Source: Candidatus Blautia intestinavium (GTDB lineage: Bacteria > Bacillota > Clostridia > Lachnospirales > Lachnospiraceae). Taken from it: a stretch of DNA of 60,138 bases. Numbering within the stretch: the stretch's first letter is position 1; each line of letters opens with the position of its first letter. Shown here in pieces: positions 1 through 8,165 of the stretch. The notes under the pieces were generated by a model, which did not search any database, had not been told where the DNA came from, and saw nothing but the letters and a program-made list of their open reading frames with translations. The stretch spans positions 1 to 60,138 of the forward strand of contig DXGV01000032.1 of the NCBI GenBank assembly GCA_019113745.1, read 5' to 3'. The translations under genes were made by a program, and so were the position numbers.

Positions 1-53
1 AAATGGAGACGGACAATCTTCTTTTTAAATTCTGGCGTGTAACTTTGTGGCAT
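1..53 (-). CDS. IS3-family transposase, OrfA-type N-terminus (partial)
   Basis: Reading leftwards from the ATG at 53-51, the first 17 residues are MPQSYTPEFKKKIVRLH, the usual opening of the helix-turn-helix OrfA protein of IS3-family transposases. This part binds the element ends; the catalytic DDE part would be further on. A Shine-Dalgarno run (AAAGAGG) sits upstream at about 60-70. The gene runs off the left edge, so length and intactness are unknown. The call rests on a short stretch, but the gene disruption next door supports it. Confidence 0.7.
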   Translation of the reverse strand, partial: MPQSYTPEFKKKIVRLH

Positions 54-127
54 AATGTGTACCTCTTTTCTTTGTAAAATTGATTATATCTTATTAGCCA
101 CTTCCGTTACAACTTTATTATAGCACT
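1..127 (-). mobile_element. End of an IS3-type insertion sequence (continues outside the window)
   Basis: The open frame of the sugar permease stops abruptly at 128-130, and the next bases on the minus strand (TGAAGTGCTATAATAAAG...) lead within about 75 bases into an IS3-type transposase start. The element boundary is inferred to lie near 126, because IS3 elements usually begin with TG. The terminal inverted repeat and the target duplication cannot be verified because the other end is outside the window. Confidence 0.6.
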
Positions 128-364
128 TCAACTGGAGATAAACGCAAAAGCCACCGTCAGCCAGAAAGAATGACTGAAGGTTTTGTCGATCAGTATTTTT
201 GTATAGTTGGAAAAGCCGACAAATGTAACATCCTGTACAGTGGTGAATTTACAGAACGAAAGATAAATGCCCCAGAGGAACGGCCACAGAAAGCCGATGA
301 TAAAAGCGGCGAACGTAGGCAGCACAAACAGCGGCCACCATTTTTTAATTGTTTTTCCTACCAT
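128..364 (-). pseudogene. Sugar ABC transporter permease (MalF-like), 5' stump cut by an IS element
   Basis: Only 78 residues remain. They match the N-terminus of MalF-type carbohydrate ABC permeases: a basic start (MVGKTIKKWW), a first membrane helix at about residues 12-35 with the usual LPTFAAFIIGFLWPF pattern, and the conserved periplasmic stretch with GFSNYTKIL followed by a second helix beginning FWLTVAFAFISS. A complete permease has about 280-300 residues, so nearly three quarters is missing. The frame ends where the IS3-type element begins. It lies just downstream of a binding-protein gene with the same orientation, so this was a binding-protein/permease operon. The importer is unlikely to work unless the rest is supplied elsewhere. 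Confidence 0.8.
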
Positions 365-435
365 AGGATCCTACCTCTTTCCTTTCATGATCTTTACGGT
401 TCCGCCTGTTGCGGCGGAAAACCTTCTCTTTTACT

Positions 436-472
436 GAAAAAGGGGCTGCTGCAGAGTTATGCAGCAGCTCCT
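436..472 (-). terminator. Intercistronic hairpin with U-tract, between binding protein and permease
   Basis: On the minus strand a 12-bp stem (arms 460-471 and 442-453, one G-T pair) with a 6-base loop is followed by five T residues. This is an intrinsic terminator shape. Its place between a binding-protein gene and its permease suggests partial termination that keeps the binding protein in excess. Confidence 0.7.
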
Positions 473-496
473 TATGATCTGTTCTGTAAATCTCTT

Positions 497-1774
497 TTAT
501 TCAGACAGAGCTTTCTCCATTGCCCAGTTGTCAACGAATGCGGAAACTACATCGTCCCAAGTTCCCGTTCCTGCAGCATAAGCGGTAAGAGCTGTTCCGA
601 GGGTATTTTTCCACTCTTCAGACGGCATTGTGGTGAAGCACCATGATACCGGGGTAAGACCTGCTTCTGTATACTCCTGATCCTGTTTTACAAACAGATT
701 GGTAGGAGTAACTGCTGTCTTGAAGGGGATTGTAAAGCCCATATCCTCAGCCATGGATTTTGTTCCTGTCTCAGAAGTTACGCACCAGTTTATGAAGTCC
801 AGAGTTGCCTGAATGTCTTCTTCAGACGCGTTCTTGTTTACACACCAGTAGTTTTCTGTACCGGTAGCAAGACCTTCGTTCTCGTCATCCACGCCGAAGT
901 AGATGGGGATCATCGCAAGTTCTTCATCGCTGAAAGTCTTTGCGAGTTCTGTATATTCCCAGGAGCCGTTCTGATAGAAAACAGCCTCGCTGTTTACAAA
1001 TTCGTTTCTGGAATCGTCGGCGGTCTTTGCGGAAAGCTCTGCGCCGTCGCAGGTGGAATCTGTAATATACAGATCAAAAAGATTTTTGTAGTTGTCAAGA
1101 TAGGTTCCCTTGATCTCATCTGTGTCGTCAATTCCGTCTTCCTTATATTCATAATAAATCGGAAGATTTGCCAGATGAGTTTTGTATCTCCAGTCAGAAG
1201 ATCCGTCCATACCTGCGGAGGTAAAGGCTCCCTTGATTCCCAACTCGTCTTTTCTGCTCTGGATATCGTCCGCTACAGCTTTCAGGTCGTCATAGCTCTT
1301 GATATCGTCCAGTGTGTATCCTGCTTTTTCCAGAAGAGTTTTGTTTACGATCAGTCCGTAGGATTCGATAACATAAGCGATTCCAGCCACCGCGTCGCCG
1401 TCTTTCAGAGCGTACGCCTCATTGGTAAGCTGTGAATAGATATCGGAATCTGAAAGATCATAGCAGTAATCCTTCCAGTTTTTCAGACCTACAGGTCCAT
1501 TTACCTGGAAAAGTGTGGGAGCTTCGCTCTTTGCCATCTCAGACTGAAGCGTCGTCTCGTACTGTCCGGAAGCCGCGGTCACTACCGTTACCGGAACTCC
1601 TGTCTCCTCGGTATATGCCGCCGCAAGCTCCTGCCACGCTTCATCCTGCTCCGGCTTGAAATTCAGATAGTAAACCTGCCCGGAGGCGTCTTCCGCCATT
1701 GCGGGAACCGCCGGAACCATCGTTGCCGCCATAACTGCCGCAAGACCCAGTGCTGCGATTTTCTTCGTCTTCAT
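497..1774 (-). CDS. Extracellular sugar-binding protein of an ABC transporter (SBP_bac_1 type)
   Basis: A 425-residue secreted solute-binding protein. The start at 1774 follows AAAGGAGAGG at good spacing and gives a signal peptide (MKTKKIAALGLAAVMAA... ending near AMA|ED); a longer frame upstream has no such features. The mature part has the family 1 extracellular binding-protein pattern: YYLNFKPEQDEAWQELAAAY near the start, WKDYCYDLSD, and GSWEYTELAK, which normally lines the sugar site. No lipobox Cys is seen. It would deliver an oligosaccharide to the permease stump downstream, which is broken, so it may now be an orphan. Confidence 0.85.
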   Translation of the reverse strand: MKTKKIAALGLAAVMAATMVPAVPAMAEDASGQVYYLNFKPEQDEAWQELAAAYTEETGVPVTVVTAASGQYETTLQSEMAKSEAPTLFQVNGPVGLKNWKDYCYDLSDSDIYSQLTNEAYALKDGDAVAGIAYVIESYGLIVNKTLLEKAGYTLDDIKSYDDLKAVADDIQSRKDELGIKGAFTSAGMDGSSDWRYKTHLANLPIYYEYKEDGIDDTDEIKGTYLDNYKNLFDLYITDSTCDGAELSAKTADDSRNEFVNSEAVFYQNGSWEYTELAKTFSDEELAMIPIYFGVDDENEGLATGTENYWCVNKNASEEDIQATLDFINWCVTSETGTKSMAEDMGFTIPFKTAVTPTNLFVKQDQEYTEAGLTPVSWCFTTMPSEEWKNTLGTALTAYAAGTGTWDDVVSAFVDNWAMEKALSE

Positions 1775-1889
1775 AGTGTAATCCTCTCCTTTACATTGAA
1801 TTTCGTTTTTTTGATCTGGTTTTATTATATTTCCGGGAGAAAAATTCCACCATGATAAAAAATCAAGAAATATGTTCAAATTTCACTTT

Positions 1890-3236
1890 TTAATATCCTA
1901 AAAATCTCTGTATCACCGTTCCGTCTCTGGCGTCAAGGGTCAGTATTGGAAAATCGTCCGCTTCCATACTGGAGGAAGCAATGCCGCTCCCACTCGTCAA
2001 CTCTGCGGTCCATACGCCGTAAAAATCCCACACCGGAATCAGAAACCCTTTTTTGTTACTCAGATTATCCCTCTGTCTCATATAGCCCAGTTTTACTTTT
2101 GTAACCGTCATATCTACGGAATCCACATTATATATAGGAACCCCGGACATATCGGCATATGTCTGCGAATATCTGTTCTCTTCGGTCATCATCTGCAGCG
2201 CGACCGTTCTTTCAAAAATATCTCTGATCTCCTCAAAAGGAAGAAGAAACTGTTTTTCATCTGACAAATCAGAAATTTCAAGGCCATCTCTGTACTGAAA
2301 AATTCTTACAGTTCCTCCGGCAAACTCCATGCTGAGTTCTTCCTGCATCCAGATCAGATTCTCCCCTTCCGCTGCAGTTTCGTCCCCGATCACAGACGCC
2401 GCCCCATCTTCATATACCGGGAGCAGGCTTTCCGTTATATAATTTACCGGAACTCCGTCCACAACCCGTTCAAAAGTAAAACCGTCTCTGGCTACCGGAC
2501 CGTTTTTCCCGTCTCTGGGCAGGGTATCGTGATATTCCGAGCAGATCTGAAATCCCTGCAGTCCTATTCCTTCCAGAAATTCCAGGGCTTCTTCTCCTGT
2601 CACTTTTCCGGTGTCCACGGCATATTTCTCAAACAGCTCCGCCTGCCAGCTTTCCAGATCCTCTACAGTATCTGCAACCTGGGAAAGATCCGTTAAACAG
2701 GAAAAAGATTTTCTGTTTTCACCGATATTGCAGGCATAAGTATAAGGGATCTCCCCTGCAGTAAAATTACCCCGAACACTTTGTCCGCCATTTTCCTGAG
2801 AAAATTCTTCTGATATCTTAATTTCTTTTCCGGCAGCGATCCCACGGATCATCTGCTCTGCCATTTCTTCCGTACCGGACGCTTTGTCCGCTTTTTTCAG
2901 AAGAATGGAATCCACCTGAGGTACCTCCACCGGGGCTTCTGCGGTCAAAATAAATTCCAGCGGCGAGGATTTGTCTTCCCTGGACGCGCTCCGGAGATAT
3001 TCTATCCGGGAAGTCTCATAGATTTCCGGCGCCTGTACCTGCTCCGGGACTGTTTTCAAAGCGTTCCGGGAAGAAGCCTCTTTCCCTTTCGTTCCTTCAG
3101 AAGCGTCTGTGGCGTTTTCTTTTCCTGCGTTTTCTTCGGCCACCACCGCAGACTTTACCATTTTACCGCATCCGGACATTCCTGCTCCCGCCAGAAAGAA
3201 TATACTGATAATCATATAAAATTTTTTTGTTTTCAT
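1890..3236 (-). CDS. Lipoprotein of unknown function in a two-component operon
   Basis: A 448-residue protein; the start at 3236 follows AGGAGGTGG and gives a lipoprotein signal with lipobox AGAGMSGC, so Cys near residue 23 should be lipidated and the rest face outside. A low-complexity linker (Ala/Glu/Lys rich) covers about residues 27-60. The C-terminal third (pattern DMTVTKVKLGYMRQ, GFLIPVWDFYG, ILTLDARDGTVIQRF) resembles secreted regulatory domains such as YycI-like folds, and perhaps the DUF6034 family; this is a weak guess. It follows a kinase and regulator in the same direction with a 78-base gap, so a role as an external modulator of that kinase is plausible but unproven. Confidence 0.6.
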   Translation of the reverse strand: MKTKKFYMIISIFFLAGAGMSGCGKMVKSAVVAEENAGKENATDASEGTKGKEASSRNALKTVPEQVQAPEIYETSRIEYLRSASREDKSSPLEFILTAEAPVEVPQVDSILLKKADKASGTEEMAEQMIRGIAAGKEIKISEEFSQENGGQSVRGNFTAGEIPYTYACNIGENRKSFSCLTDLSQVADTVEDLESWQAELFEKYAVDTGKVTGEEALEFLEGIGLQGFQICSEYHDTLPRDGKNGPVARDGFTFERVVDGVPVNYITESLLPVYEDGAASVIGDETAAEGENLIWMQEELSMEFAGGTVRIFQYRDGLEISDLSDEKQFLLPFEEIRDIFERTVALQMMTEENRYSQTYADMSGVPIYNVDSVDMTVTKVKLGYMRQRDNLSNKKGFLIPVWDFYGVWTAELTSGSGIASSSMEADDFPILTLDARDGTVIQRFLGY

Positions 3237-3314
3237 ATGCCACCTCCTGTAACTCAAAGGTACCATATCTGTTGTGCAAAGTATTCAGGAAAATGTAAAC
3301 AAAATGTAATTTCG

Positions 3315-4574
3315 TCAGAAAACAGCAGACACAACCGTGCCTTCTCCTTCTCTGCTTTCTACTGTGAGTTTTCCTTTATGAAGCCGGGCGATACTCTCGC
3401 ACAGGGCCAGGCCCAGGCCTGCTCCGCCGTTCTGGCGGCTTCTGGATTTATCCGCCATATAGAAAGCCTCCGTCACCCTGTCCAGATCTTTCTCCGGGAT
3501 TCCATGACCGTTATCCGACACCCGGAAGAATATTTTCCCGTTTTCACGCCCCGCTCTGACACTGACCCGGCCGCCTTTATCAACGGCGTGAAAAGCGTTA
3601 TCGATCAGATTCACCAGAAGACTTTCCATCAGGGCGGGATCCATCTTCATAGAAAAATCCTCACATTCCACTGAAAAACAGACGTCTTTTTTCTCTGCCC
3701 GCCCCTCTTCCAGCGTCCGGATCCTGTCAAAAAGCTCCTTTACAGAGTAATCCTCCATATGGATCGCCCTATTCCTGTGCAGGCCAAGAAGTTCCAGAAG
3801 TTTTCCCGACAGTGTTTCCAGCCGTCTTCCCTCTCTTTCAATGTGCTCCAGGGCACGGTCTCTCTGCTCCTTTCCAAGTTTCACATGACGGAGGCTGTCC
3901 GAATAGCCGATGATCGATGTCAGAGGCGTTTTCATTTCATGGGCGAGAGCCCCCAGCAGCATCTCCTGTTTTCCCGCCACTTCCTGAAGTTCCTCCATAC
4001 GCCGTACTGTCCGCCGCATCATTCTGTAAATAAAAAGGCCTGCCAGAAGGAAGATTCCAAAACAGATGATCAGAAACATCACCGCAGTATACCGCAGTTC
4101 AGCAAAAACATCCGTAATATTCCTCACAGACAGGAGCAGATAGCCTTCCGGCTGCTCCGGCACGGTCTGCTGAAGCAGAAGGATCTTCCCGTCCAGCCGC
4201 TGGATCCGGTAGTCTTCCGCGCCGCTGTCCTCCGGAATATCCATCGCCTTAAGATCCACGATCTGATATCCTGTAAAATTCCCTTCCACTTCTCCGCTCT
4301 CTCTGTTGATCAGGGCGTAGCCGTCCCCGCAGCACATCCGGAACTGGAATTCCCGATAAGCCTTTTTTCCGGTCTCCGACATCAGGCTGTACTGGCTTCC
4401 ATCCCAATACTGCTCCATCAGAGACGCGGCTGCTTTCAACTGTCTGCCGAAGGTCTGAACCGTGTTTTCCAGTGCTCTCTTTCCTGTGAGGAAAAGGCTC
4501 AGGCCGCCTACCAGAACAAGGGAGAACAAAAGAGTGGTCAGCATCAGAGCAACCGTTTTCTTCCATAACTTCAT
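3315..4574 (-). CDS. Membrane sensor histidine kinase
   Basis: A 419-residue kinase. A first membrane helix lies at about 9-30 and a second at about 163-184, with an extracytoplasmic sensor part of about 130 residues between. No clear HAMP domain follows. The HisKA box LGALAHEMKTPLTS puts the phospho-accepting His at about 212. The HATPase domain shows the N box (LVNLIDNAFHAV), G1 box (VSDNGHGIP) and G2 box (GGAGLGLALCESIA). It starts 3 bases after the response regulator ends, so the two are translationally linked partners. The signal sensed is unknown. Confidence 0.92.
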   Translation of the reverse strand: MKLWKKTVALMLTTLLFSLVLVGGLSLFLTGKRALENTVQTFGRQLKAAASLMEQYWDGSQYSLMSETGKKAYREFQFRMCCGDGYALINRESGEVEGNFTGYQIVDLKAMDIPEDSGAEDYRIQRLDGKILLLQQTVPEQPEGYLLLSVRNITDVFAELRYTAVMFLIICFGIFLLAGLFIYRMMRRTVRRMEELQEVAGKQEMLLGALAHEMKTPLTSIIGYSDSLRHVKLGKEQRDRALEHIEREGRRLETLSGKLLELLGLHRNRAIHMEDYSVKELFDRIRTLEEGRAEKKDVCFSVECEDFSMKMDPALMESLLVNLIDNAFHAVDKGGRVSVRAGRENGKIFFRVSDNGHGIPEKDLDRVTEAFYMADKSRSRQNGGAGLGLALCESIARLHKGKLTVESREGEGTVVSAVF

Positions 4575-4577
4575 CCG

Positions 4578-5237
4578 TTAATCCTCCAGACGGTATCCAA
4601 GCTTGGGAATCGTCCTGATCTCCTCATACAGTTCCAACTTCTTCCGCAGCTGTCCCACATGCACGTCCACAGTCCTGCTCTCTCCCAGGAATTCCGTCCC
4701 CCATACTCTGCGGAGTATTTCCTCTCTTCCCAGAGCAATGTTCCGGTTCTGAAGAAGGAGAACCAGAAGATCATATTCCATGGGTTTCAGATTCACTGCC
4801 ACGCCTTTTTTCGTCACCTGGTGCTTTTCCAGATCAACCTTTACGTCCCGGATCTCAAGGATCTTTTTTGCTCTTCCTGTCCGCTCCAGTACCTTTTCTA
4901 TGCGGACAAGAAGTTCCAGCATCTCAAAGGGCTTCACCATATAATCCTCGGCGCCAAGCTTCAGACCTTTTACCTTGGACGCCACGTCATCCTTCGCGGT
5001 AAGATAGATTACCGGAAGATTTTTCTCATTAAAATCATCCATCAGGGAAAAACCGTCTTTCCCCGGCAGCATGATATCCACAAGGGCGAGATCCGCGTCC
5101 TCATGCCACAACAGCAGCCTGCGGGCTTCCTCCCCGTCATAGGCTGCTGCTGTTTCATACCCTGCTGCGTTAAGATTCATACAGAGCAGTTCAGAAATCG
5201 CCCTGTCGTCTTCGATCACCAGAATTTTATTCTTCAA
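4578..5237 (-). CDS. OmpR/PhoB-type response regulator
   Basis: A 219-residue DNA-binding response regulator. The receiver has the acidic pocket ED at residues 9-11, the phospho-acceptor Asp at about 54 (LALVDIMLPGKDG) and the switch region VIYLTAKDD. The C-terminal winged helix includes LKPMEYDLLVLLLQNRN and the RTVDVHVGQLRKKLE recognition region. It overlaps the upstream DUF308 gene by 11 bases and precedes its kinase by 3 bases, so the operon is DUF308, regulator, kinase, lipoprotein. Confidence 0.93.
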   Translation of the reverse strand: MKNKILVIEDDRAISELLCMNLNAAGYETAAAYDGEEARRLLLWHEDADLALVDIMLPGKDGFSLMDDFNEKNLPVIYLTAKDDVASKVKGLKLGAEDYMVKPFEMLELLVRIEKVLERTGRAKKILEIRDVKVDLEKHQVTKKGVAVNLKPMEYDLLVLLLQNRNIALGREEILRRVWGTEFLGESRTVDVHVGQLRKKLELYEEIRTIPKLGYRLED

Positions 5238-6126
5238 TTACATGCTCCTCCTGAGGCTCTTCCTGCCGCTTTGCTTCATAGTTTTCCATGTTCCTGGCAG
5301 AAGCGTCCGTTTCTTCATCGTCATCTTCTTCTGCTGAAGCATCTTCCGCCGCAGTTTTTTCCGAAAGTTCAGTTTTCCCTGTTTCTATAGGGGAAGGATC
5401 GTCGCCTTCGGATTCATCGTTTTCCTGTCCCTGCATATCTTCCGCCTGTTTGTTTTCCTCTTGTTTATTTTCCGCCTCCCGCTTATTCCGTGAACTCCAG
5501 GGCGCGTAAACCGGCTCCTGTTCCCGCAGTTCGGCTGCGGCAGCTTCCTCCTTCTCTTTTGCCCTCTGCCGGAATTCCGTCAGCGTCCGGATTCCTTTCC
5601 TGATCAGAAAGAGGAACGCAAAATCCGCGATGCCGTTCACCAGAAGGACACAGCCTGCAAAGACGATCATTACCTTTACCGCTGAGAAGGGGTTTACGAT
5701 CATAGCAATGCCGAGAACGATAAAAATAAGGCTTCCTGCCAGAAGGATCTTCCATTCCAGCCCCTGGCTGTCCCTTTTCCTCATCTTCACGCAGCCCTTC
5801 AGGACCCATATGCTGTCTGTAAGGATAAATGTTCCCAAAAGTACCGGAAGGAGACTGACAACCACCTCGGGATTATAAAACAGAAAAATTCCAAGTACCA
5901 GAATCAGTCCTCCTGAAAAAAGATCCATTAATGTGGAATTCTGTTTTTCCTGTACATAAATCCAGATATGGTAAAGCCCCGCCGCGATCAGCACCACCCC
6001 GAATATAAATCTGCATAAAATATTTACTGCATCTACAGGCATACATATCAGACAGAGCCCCAGAAGAATATAAATCAGAGATGTGGTTACCTGTCCTTTC
6101 AAAATCCTGCTGATTTTTTCCCGCAT
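5227..6126 (-). CDS. DUF308 (HdeD-like) membrane protein with acidic tail
   Basis: A 299-residue protein starting after AGGAGG. The first 180 residues form about six short membrane helices in the DUF308/HdeD pattern, with motifs such as LLGLCLICMP, GGLILVLGIFLFYNPE and VLGIAMIVNPFSAVKV. HdeD in enterobacteria is linked to acid stress, but no function is settled for Firmicute members. The last 110 residues are hydrophilic and very rich in Glu, Asp and Ala, and should be a disordered cytoplasmic tail. First gene of the two-component operon, so it could be a membrane partner or a target of the system. Confidence 0.85.
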   Translation of the reverse strand: MREKISRILKGQVTTSLIYILLGLCLICMPVDAVNILCRFIFGVVLIAAGLYHIWIYVQEKQNSTLMDLFSGGLILVLGIFLFYNPEVVVSLLPVLLGTFILTDSIWVLKGCVKMRKRDSQGLEWKILLAGSLIFIVLGIAMIVNPFSAVKVMIVFAGCVLLVNGIADFAFLFLIRKGIRTLTEFRQRAKEKEEAAAAELREQEPVYAPWSSRNKREAENKQEENKQAEDMQGQENDESEGDDPSPIETGKTELSEKTAAEDASAEEDDDEETDASARNMENYEAKRQEEPQEEHVIEE

Positions 6127-6181
6127 AATTTTTTCCTCCTTTTATGCATTAGTATACCCTTTTTCTTCCAATTCGTCCAGA

Positions 6182-6228
6182 AAAAAAGCCTGTTTTTTCT
6201 GATATTTCAGACAAAAACAGGCTTTTTT
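6182..6228. terminator. Bidirectional intrinsic terminator
   Basis: AAAAAAGCCTGTTTTT and its inverse face each other around a 15-base loop, leaving T runs on both strands. It ends the sortase-sirtuin-DUF951 unit on the minus strand. The gene on the other side (DUF308) starts beyond it and reads away. Confidence 0.85.
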
Positions 6229-6269
6229 ATAATTATTTCAGCGCAGTATTTTTTTTATACTATAACTCC

Positions 6270-6467
6270 TTATGATTCCTTCTGCGTTTTTTTCAGATCT
6301 CTGGTATTTTTTTCCACCATTTTCCGGGGAACCATGATCTGGTGTCCGCACCCTGTACATTTCAACCGGAAATCAGCTCCCACACGAAGGATTTCCCATT
6401 CACGGCTGCCGCAGGGATGGCTTTTTTTCAAAGTGACAATATCTCCCACTTCATAGGCAAAACCCAT
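6270..6467 (-). CDS. DUF951 family small protein
   Basis: A 65-residue protein with the DUF951 pattern: VGDIVTLKKSHPCGS, WEILRVGADFRLKC and CTGCGHQIMVPR. The CGS...CTGCGH cysteines suggest a small beta-rich metal-binding fold. The family is widespread in Firmicutes, usually near rpsF/ychF or housekeeping genes, and has no assigned function. It starts 3 bases after the sirtuin stop with its own AAAGGAG, so it is cotranscribed with it. A strong terminator follows. Confidence 0.9.
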   Translation of the reverse strand: MGFAYEVGDIVTLKKSHPCGSREWEILRVGADFRLKCTGCGHQIMVPRKMVEKNTRDLKKTQKES

Positions 6468-6470
6468 CTT

Positions 6471-7202
6471 TTACTCTCCTTTTACTCTGATCTGCGAGAA
6501 TACTTCTCCTATAGGATCTTTGATAAGCAGATCCGCGTTGCAGTCTCTCGCCGTTGACGCTTTATTGATCACCACAAGGCAGTCTCCCCGGAAGTAGTCG
6601 ATCAGTCCTGCAGCCGGATAAACAGCCAGAGAAGTTCCGCCGATGATCAGAACCTGGGCTTTAGAAATGGCGTCTACAGATTCCGCAAGAGTTTTGCTGT
6701 CCAGCCTCTCCTCATAGAGCACCACATCCGGCTTCACCACTCCGCCGCATTCACAGTAAGGCACGCCTTTGCTGTTCTTCACATAGGAAAGATCATAAAA
6801 ACGGTCGCACCGCATACAGTGGTTTCTGTATACGCTTCCATGAAGCTCCAGAACCTTTCTGCTTCCGGCCATCTGATGGAGGTTATCAATATTCTGTGTG
6901 ATCACTGCCTTCAGCTTTCCTGCCTTTTCCAGCTCCGCCAGTTTTATGTGAGCCGCGTTTGGTCTGGCGATATCGCAGATCATTTTGTCCTTGTAGAATT
7001 TAAAAAATTCCTCAGGTCTGCTCAGGAAAAACGAGTGGCTGAGAATTGTTTCCGGCGGATAATCGTATTTCTGATGATACAGACCGTCCTGAGAACGAAA
7101 ATCAGGGATCCCGCTCTCTGTGGAGACTCCGGCTCCGCCGAAAAACACCAGGTTATCGTGCTGGTCGATGATTTCCTGCAATTGTCTGATTTTGTCTGCC
7201 AT
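6471..7202 (-). CDS. cobB: NAD-dependent protein deacylase (sirtuin)
   Basis: A 243-residue SIR2-family enzyme that removes acyl groups from lysines, using NAD and giving nicotinamide and O-acyl-ADP-ribose. Motifs: GAGVSTESGIPDFRS for NAD, TQNIDNLHQMAG, the catalytic His in LHGSV, and the zinc site CMRC...CECGG. GGTSLAVYPAAGL closes the nucleotide pocket. Cytoplasmic. It sits between a class B sortase 26 bases upstream and DUF951 3 bases downstream. The symbol is by family; it could also be named npdA. Confidence 0.95.
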   Translation of the reverse strand: MADKIRQLQEIIDQHDNLVFFGGAGVSTESGIPDFRSQDGLYHQKYDYPPETILSHSFFLSRPEEFFKFYKDKMICDIARPNAAHIKLAELEKAGKLKAVITQNIDNLHQMAGSRKVLELHGSVYRNHCMRCDRFYDLSYVKNSKGVPYCECGGVVKPDVVLYEERLDSKTLAESVDAISKAQVLIIGGTSLAVYPAAGLIDYFRGDCLVVINKASTARDCNADLLIKDPIGEVFSQIRVKGE

Positions 7203-7228
7203 TTCTACCCCTTCCTTCTGGTCAGGTC

Positions 7229-8041
7229 TTACGAAACATCCTCGGCATTCACCTGTTTGCCCTGTACTACGAATCTGGTAGATTCATTGCCGGTACAGGT
7301 GGACAGCGTGACGATCTTATCTTTTATTGTAAGATTGGTATCGTCTGTCTTGATATCCGAATAGCCTTTGATGGTGTCCAGATATTTCTGGAATTCGTCC
7401 CCCGGCCCTTTAAATAATGTGTAAGTATCGCTGTTTACCCCGGTAGTATAGGCTGCGATGATCTCGTAGCGGTAATTTTTTTCCGGAGTGAGTATCCAGA
7501 AATACTTACTTTTTTCATAGGTTGCCTGATCTTCTGAAAACTTTTTTAGCTGGCCGAACATGGAGCCGTTTTTCATATTATGGCCGTACACCAGCGTATT
7601 GCAGTCTGTAAAATCGCTGCTGTTTTCATAATCTATGAAAATGGTTCCCGCAAAGTTATAATTTTTTTCGTAGGTGGTATGAAGATATTCCTCGTTGTCC
7701 TTTCCCTTTACAACCGGGTAACTGATATCGTTAAGCGCTTCTATGTATATCCATCCCACTACGTCCTCATTGACGCTCTTTAACGCGGCAAAATCAACGT
7801 CAATAGGAGGTTTCGGACCCTGATCCTCCTGCTCGGTCTGTTCTGTGTCTTCCGTCTCCGGGGCGCGCTCTGTCACCGCCATCTCTTCAATATGATTGTA
7901 TTCATCCGTACCCTTTTTATATTCTGTATATATGTGATACAGATTGTACGCGGCAAAACAGAATACTGCCACCGCAACGATCAGCGCAAGCGTCAGCAGA
8001 AGATCGCCTTTCTTTTTTGTCTTTTTTTTCTTGTCTTTCAT
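7229..8041 (-). CDS. srtB: Class B sortase
   Basis: A 270-residue membrane-anchored transpeptidase. I chose the ATG at 8041 because AAGGAG lies 7 bases before it; a GTG two codons earlier would overlap the site. A lysine-rich cytoplasmic start is followed by one membrane helix (about residues 13-33), a Glu/Thr-rich linker, and the sortase fold with catalytic His in LVYGHNMKNGSMF, Cys in TLSTC and Arg in STRF. The length and the helical insert before the Cys fit class B. No substrate with a sorting signal or pilin is in this window, so its target is unknown. Confidence 0.93.
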   Translation of the reverse strand: MKDKKKKTKKKGDLLLTLALIVAVAVFCFAAYNLYHIYTEYKKGTDEYNHIEEMAVTERAPETEDTEQTEQEDQGPKPPIDVDFAALKSVNEDVVGWIYIEALNDISYPVVKGKDNEEYLHTTYEKNYNFAGTIFIDYENSSDFTDCNTLVYGHNMKNGSMFGQLKKFSEDQATYEKSKYFWILTPEKNYRYEIIAAYTTGVNSDTYTLFKGPGDEFQKYLDTIKGYSDIKTDDTNLTIKDKIVTLSTCTGNESTRFVVQGKQVNAEDVS

Positions 8042-8165
8042 AATCACACTCCTTGGCTACATTATAATGTTCCAGGAAGTTTCTTGCAACCTGTTTTCAG
8101 ATAACTGTTATTCTTATATATTATACCCTCCCTGTCCAGCATTTTGTATTTCAGACTTTGACATT

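Noticed and set aside
170-646. A 158-codon plus-strand frame over the permease stump and binding protein
   Set aside because: Shadow of two recognised minus-strand genes; composition is not protein-like.
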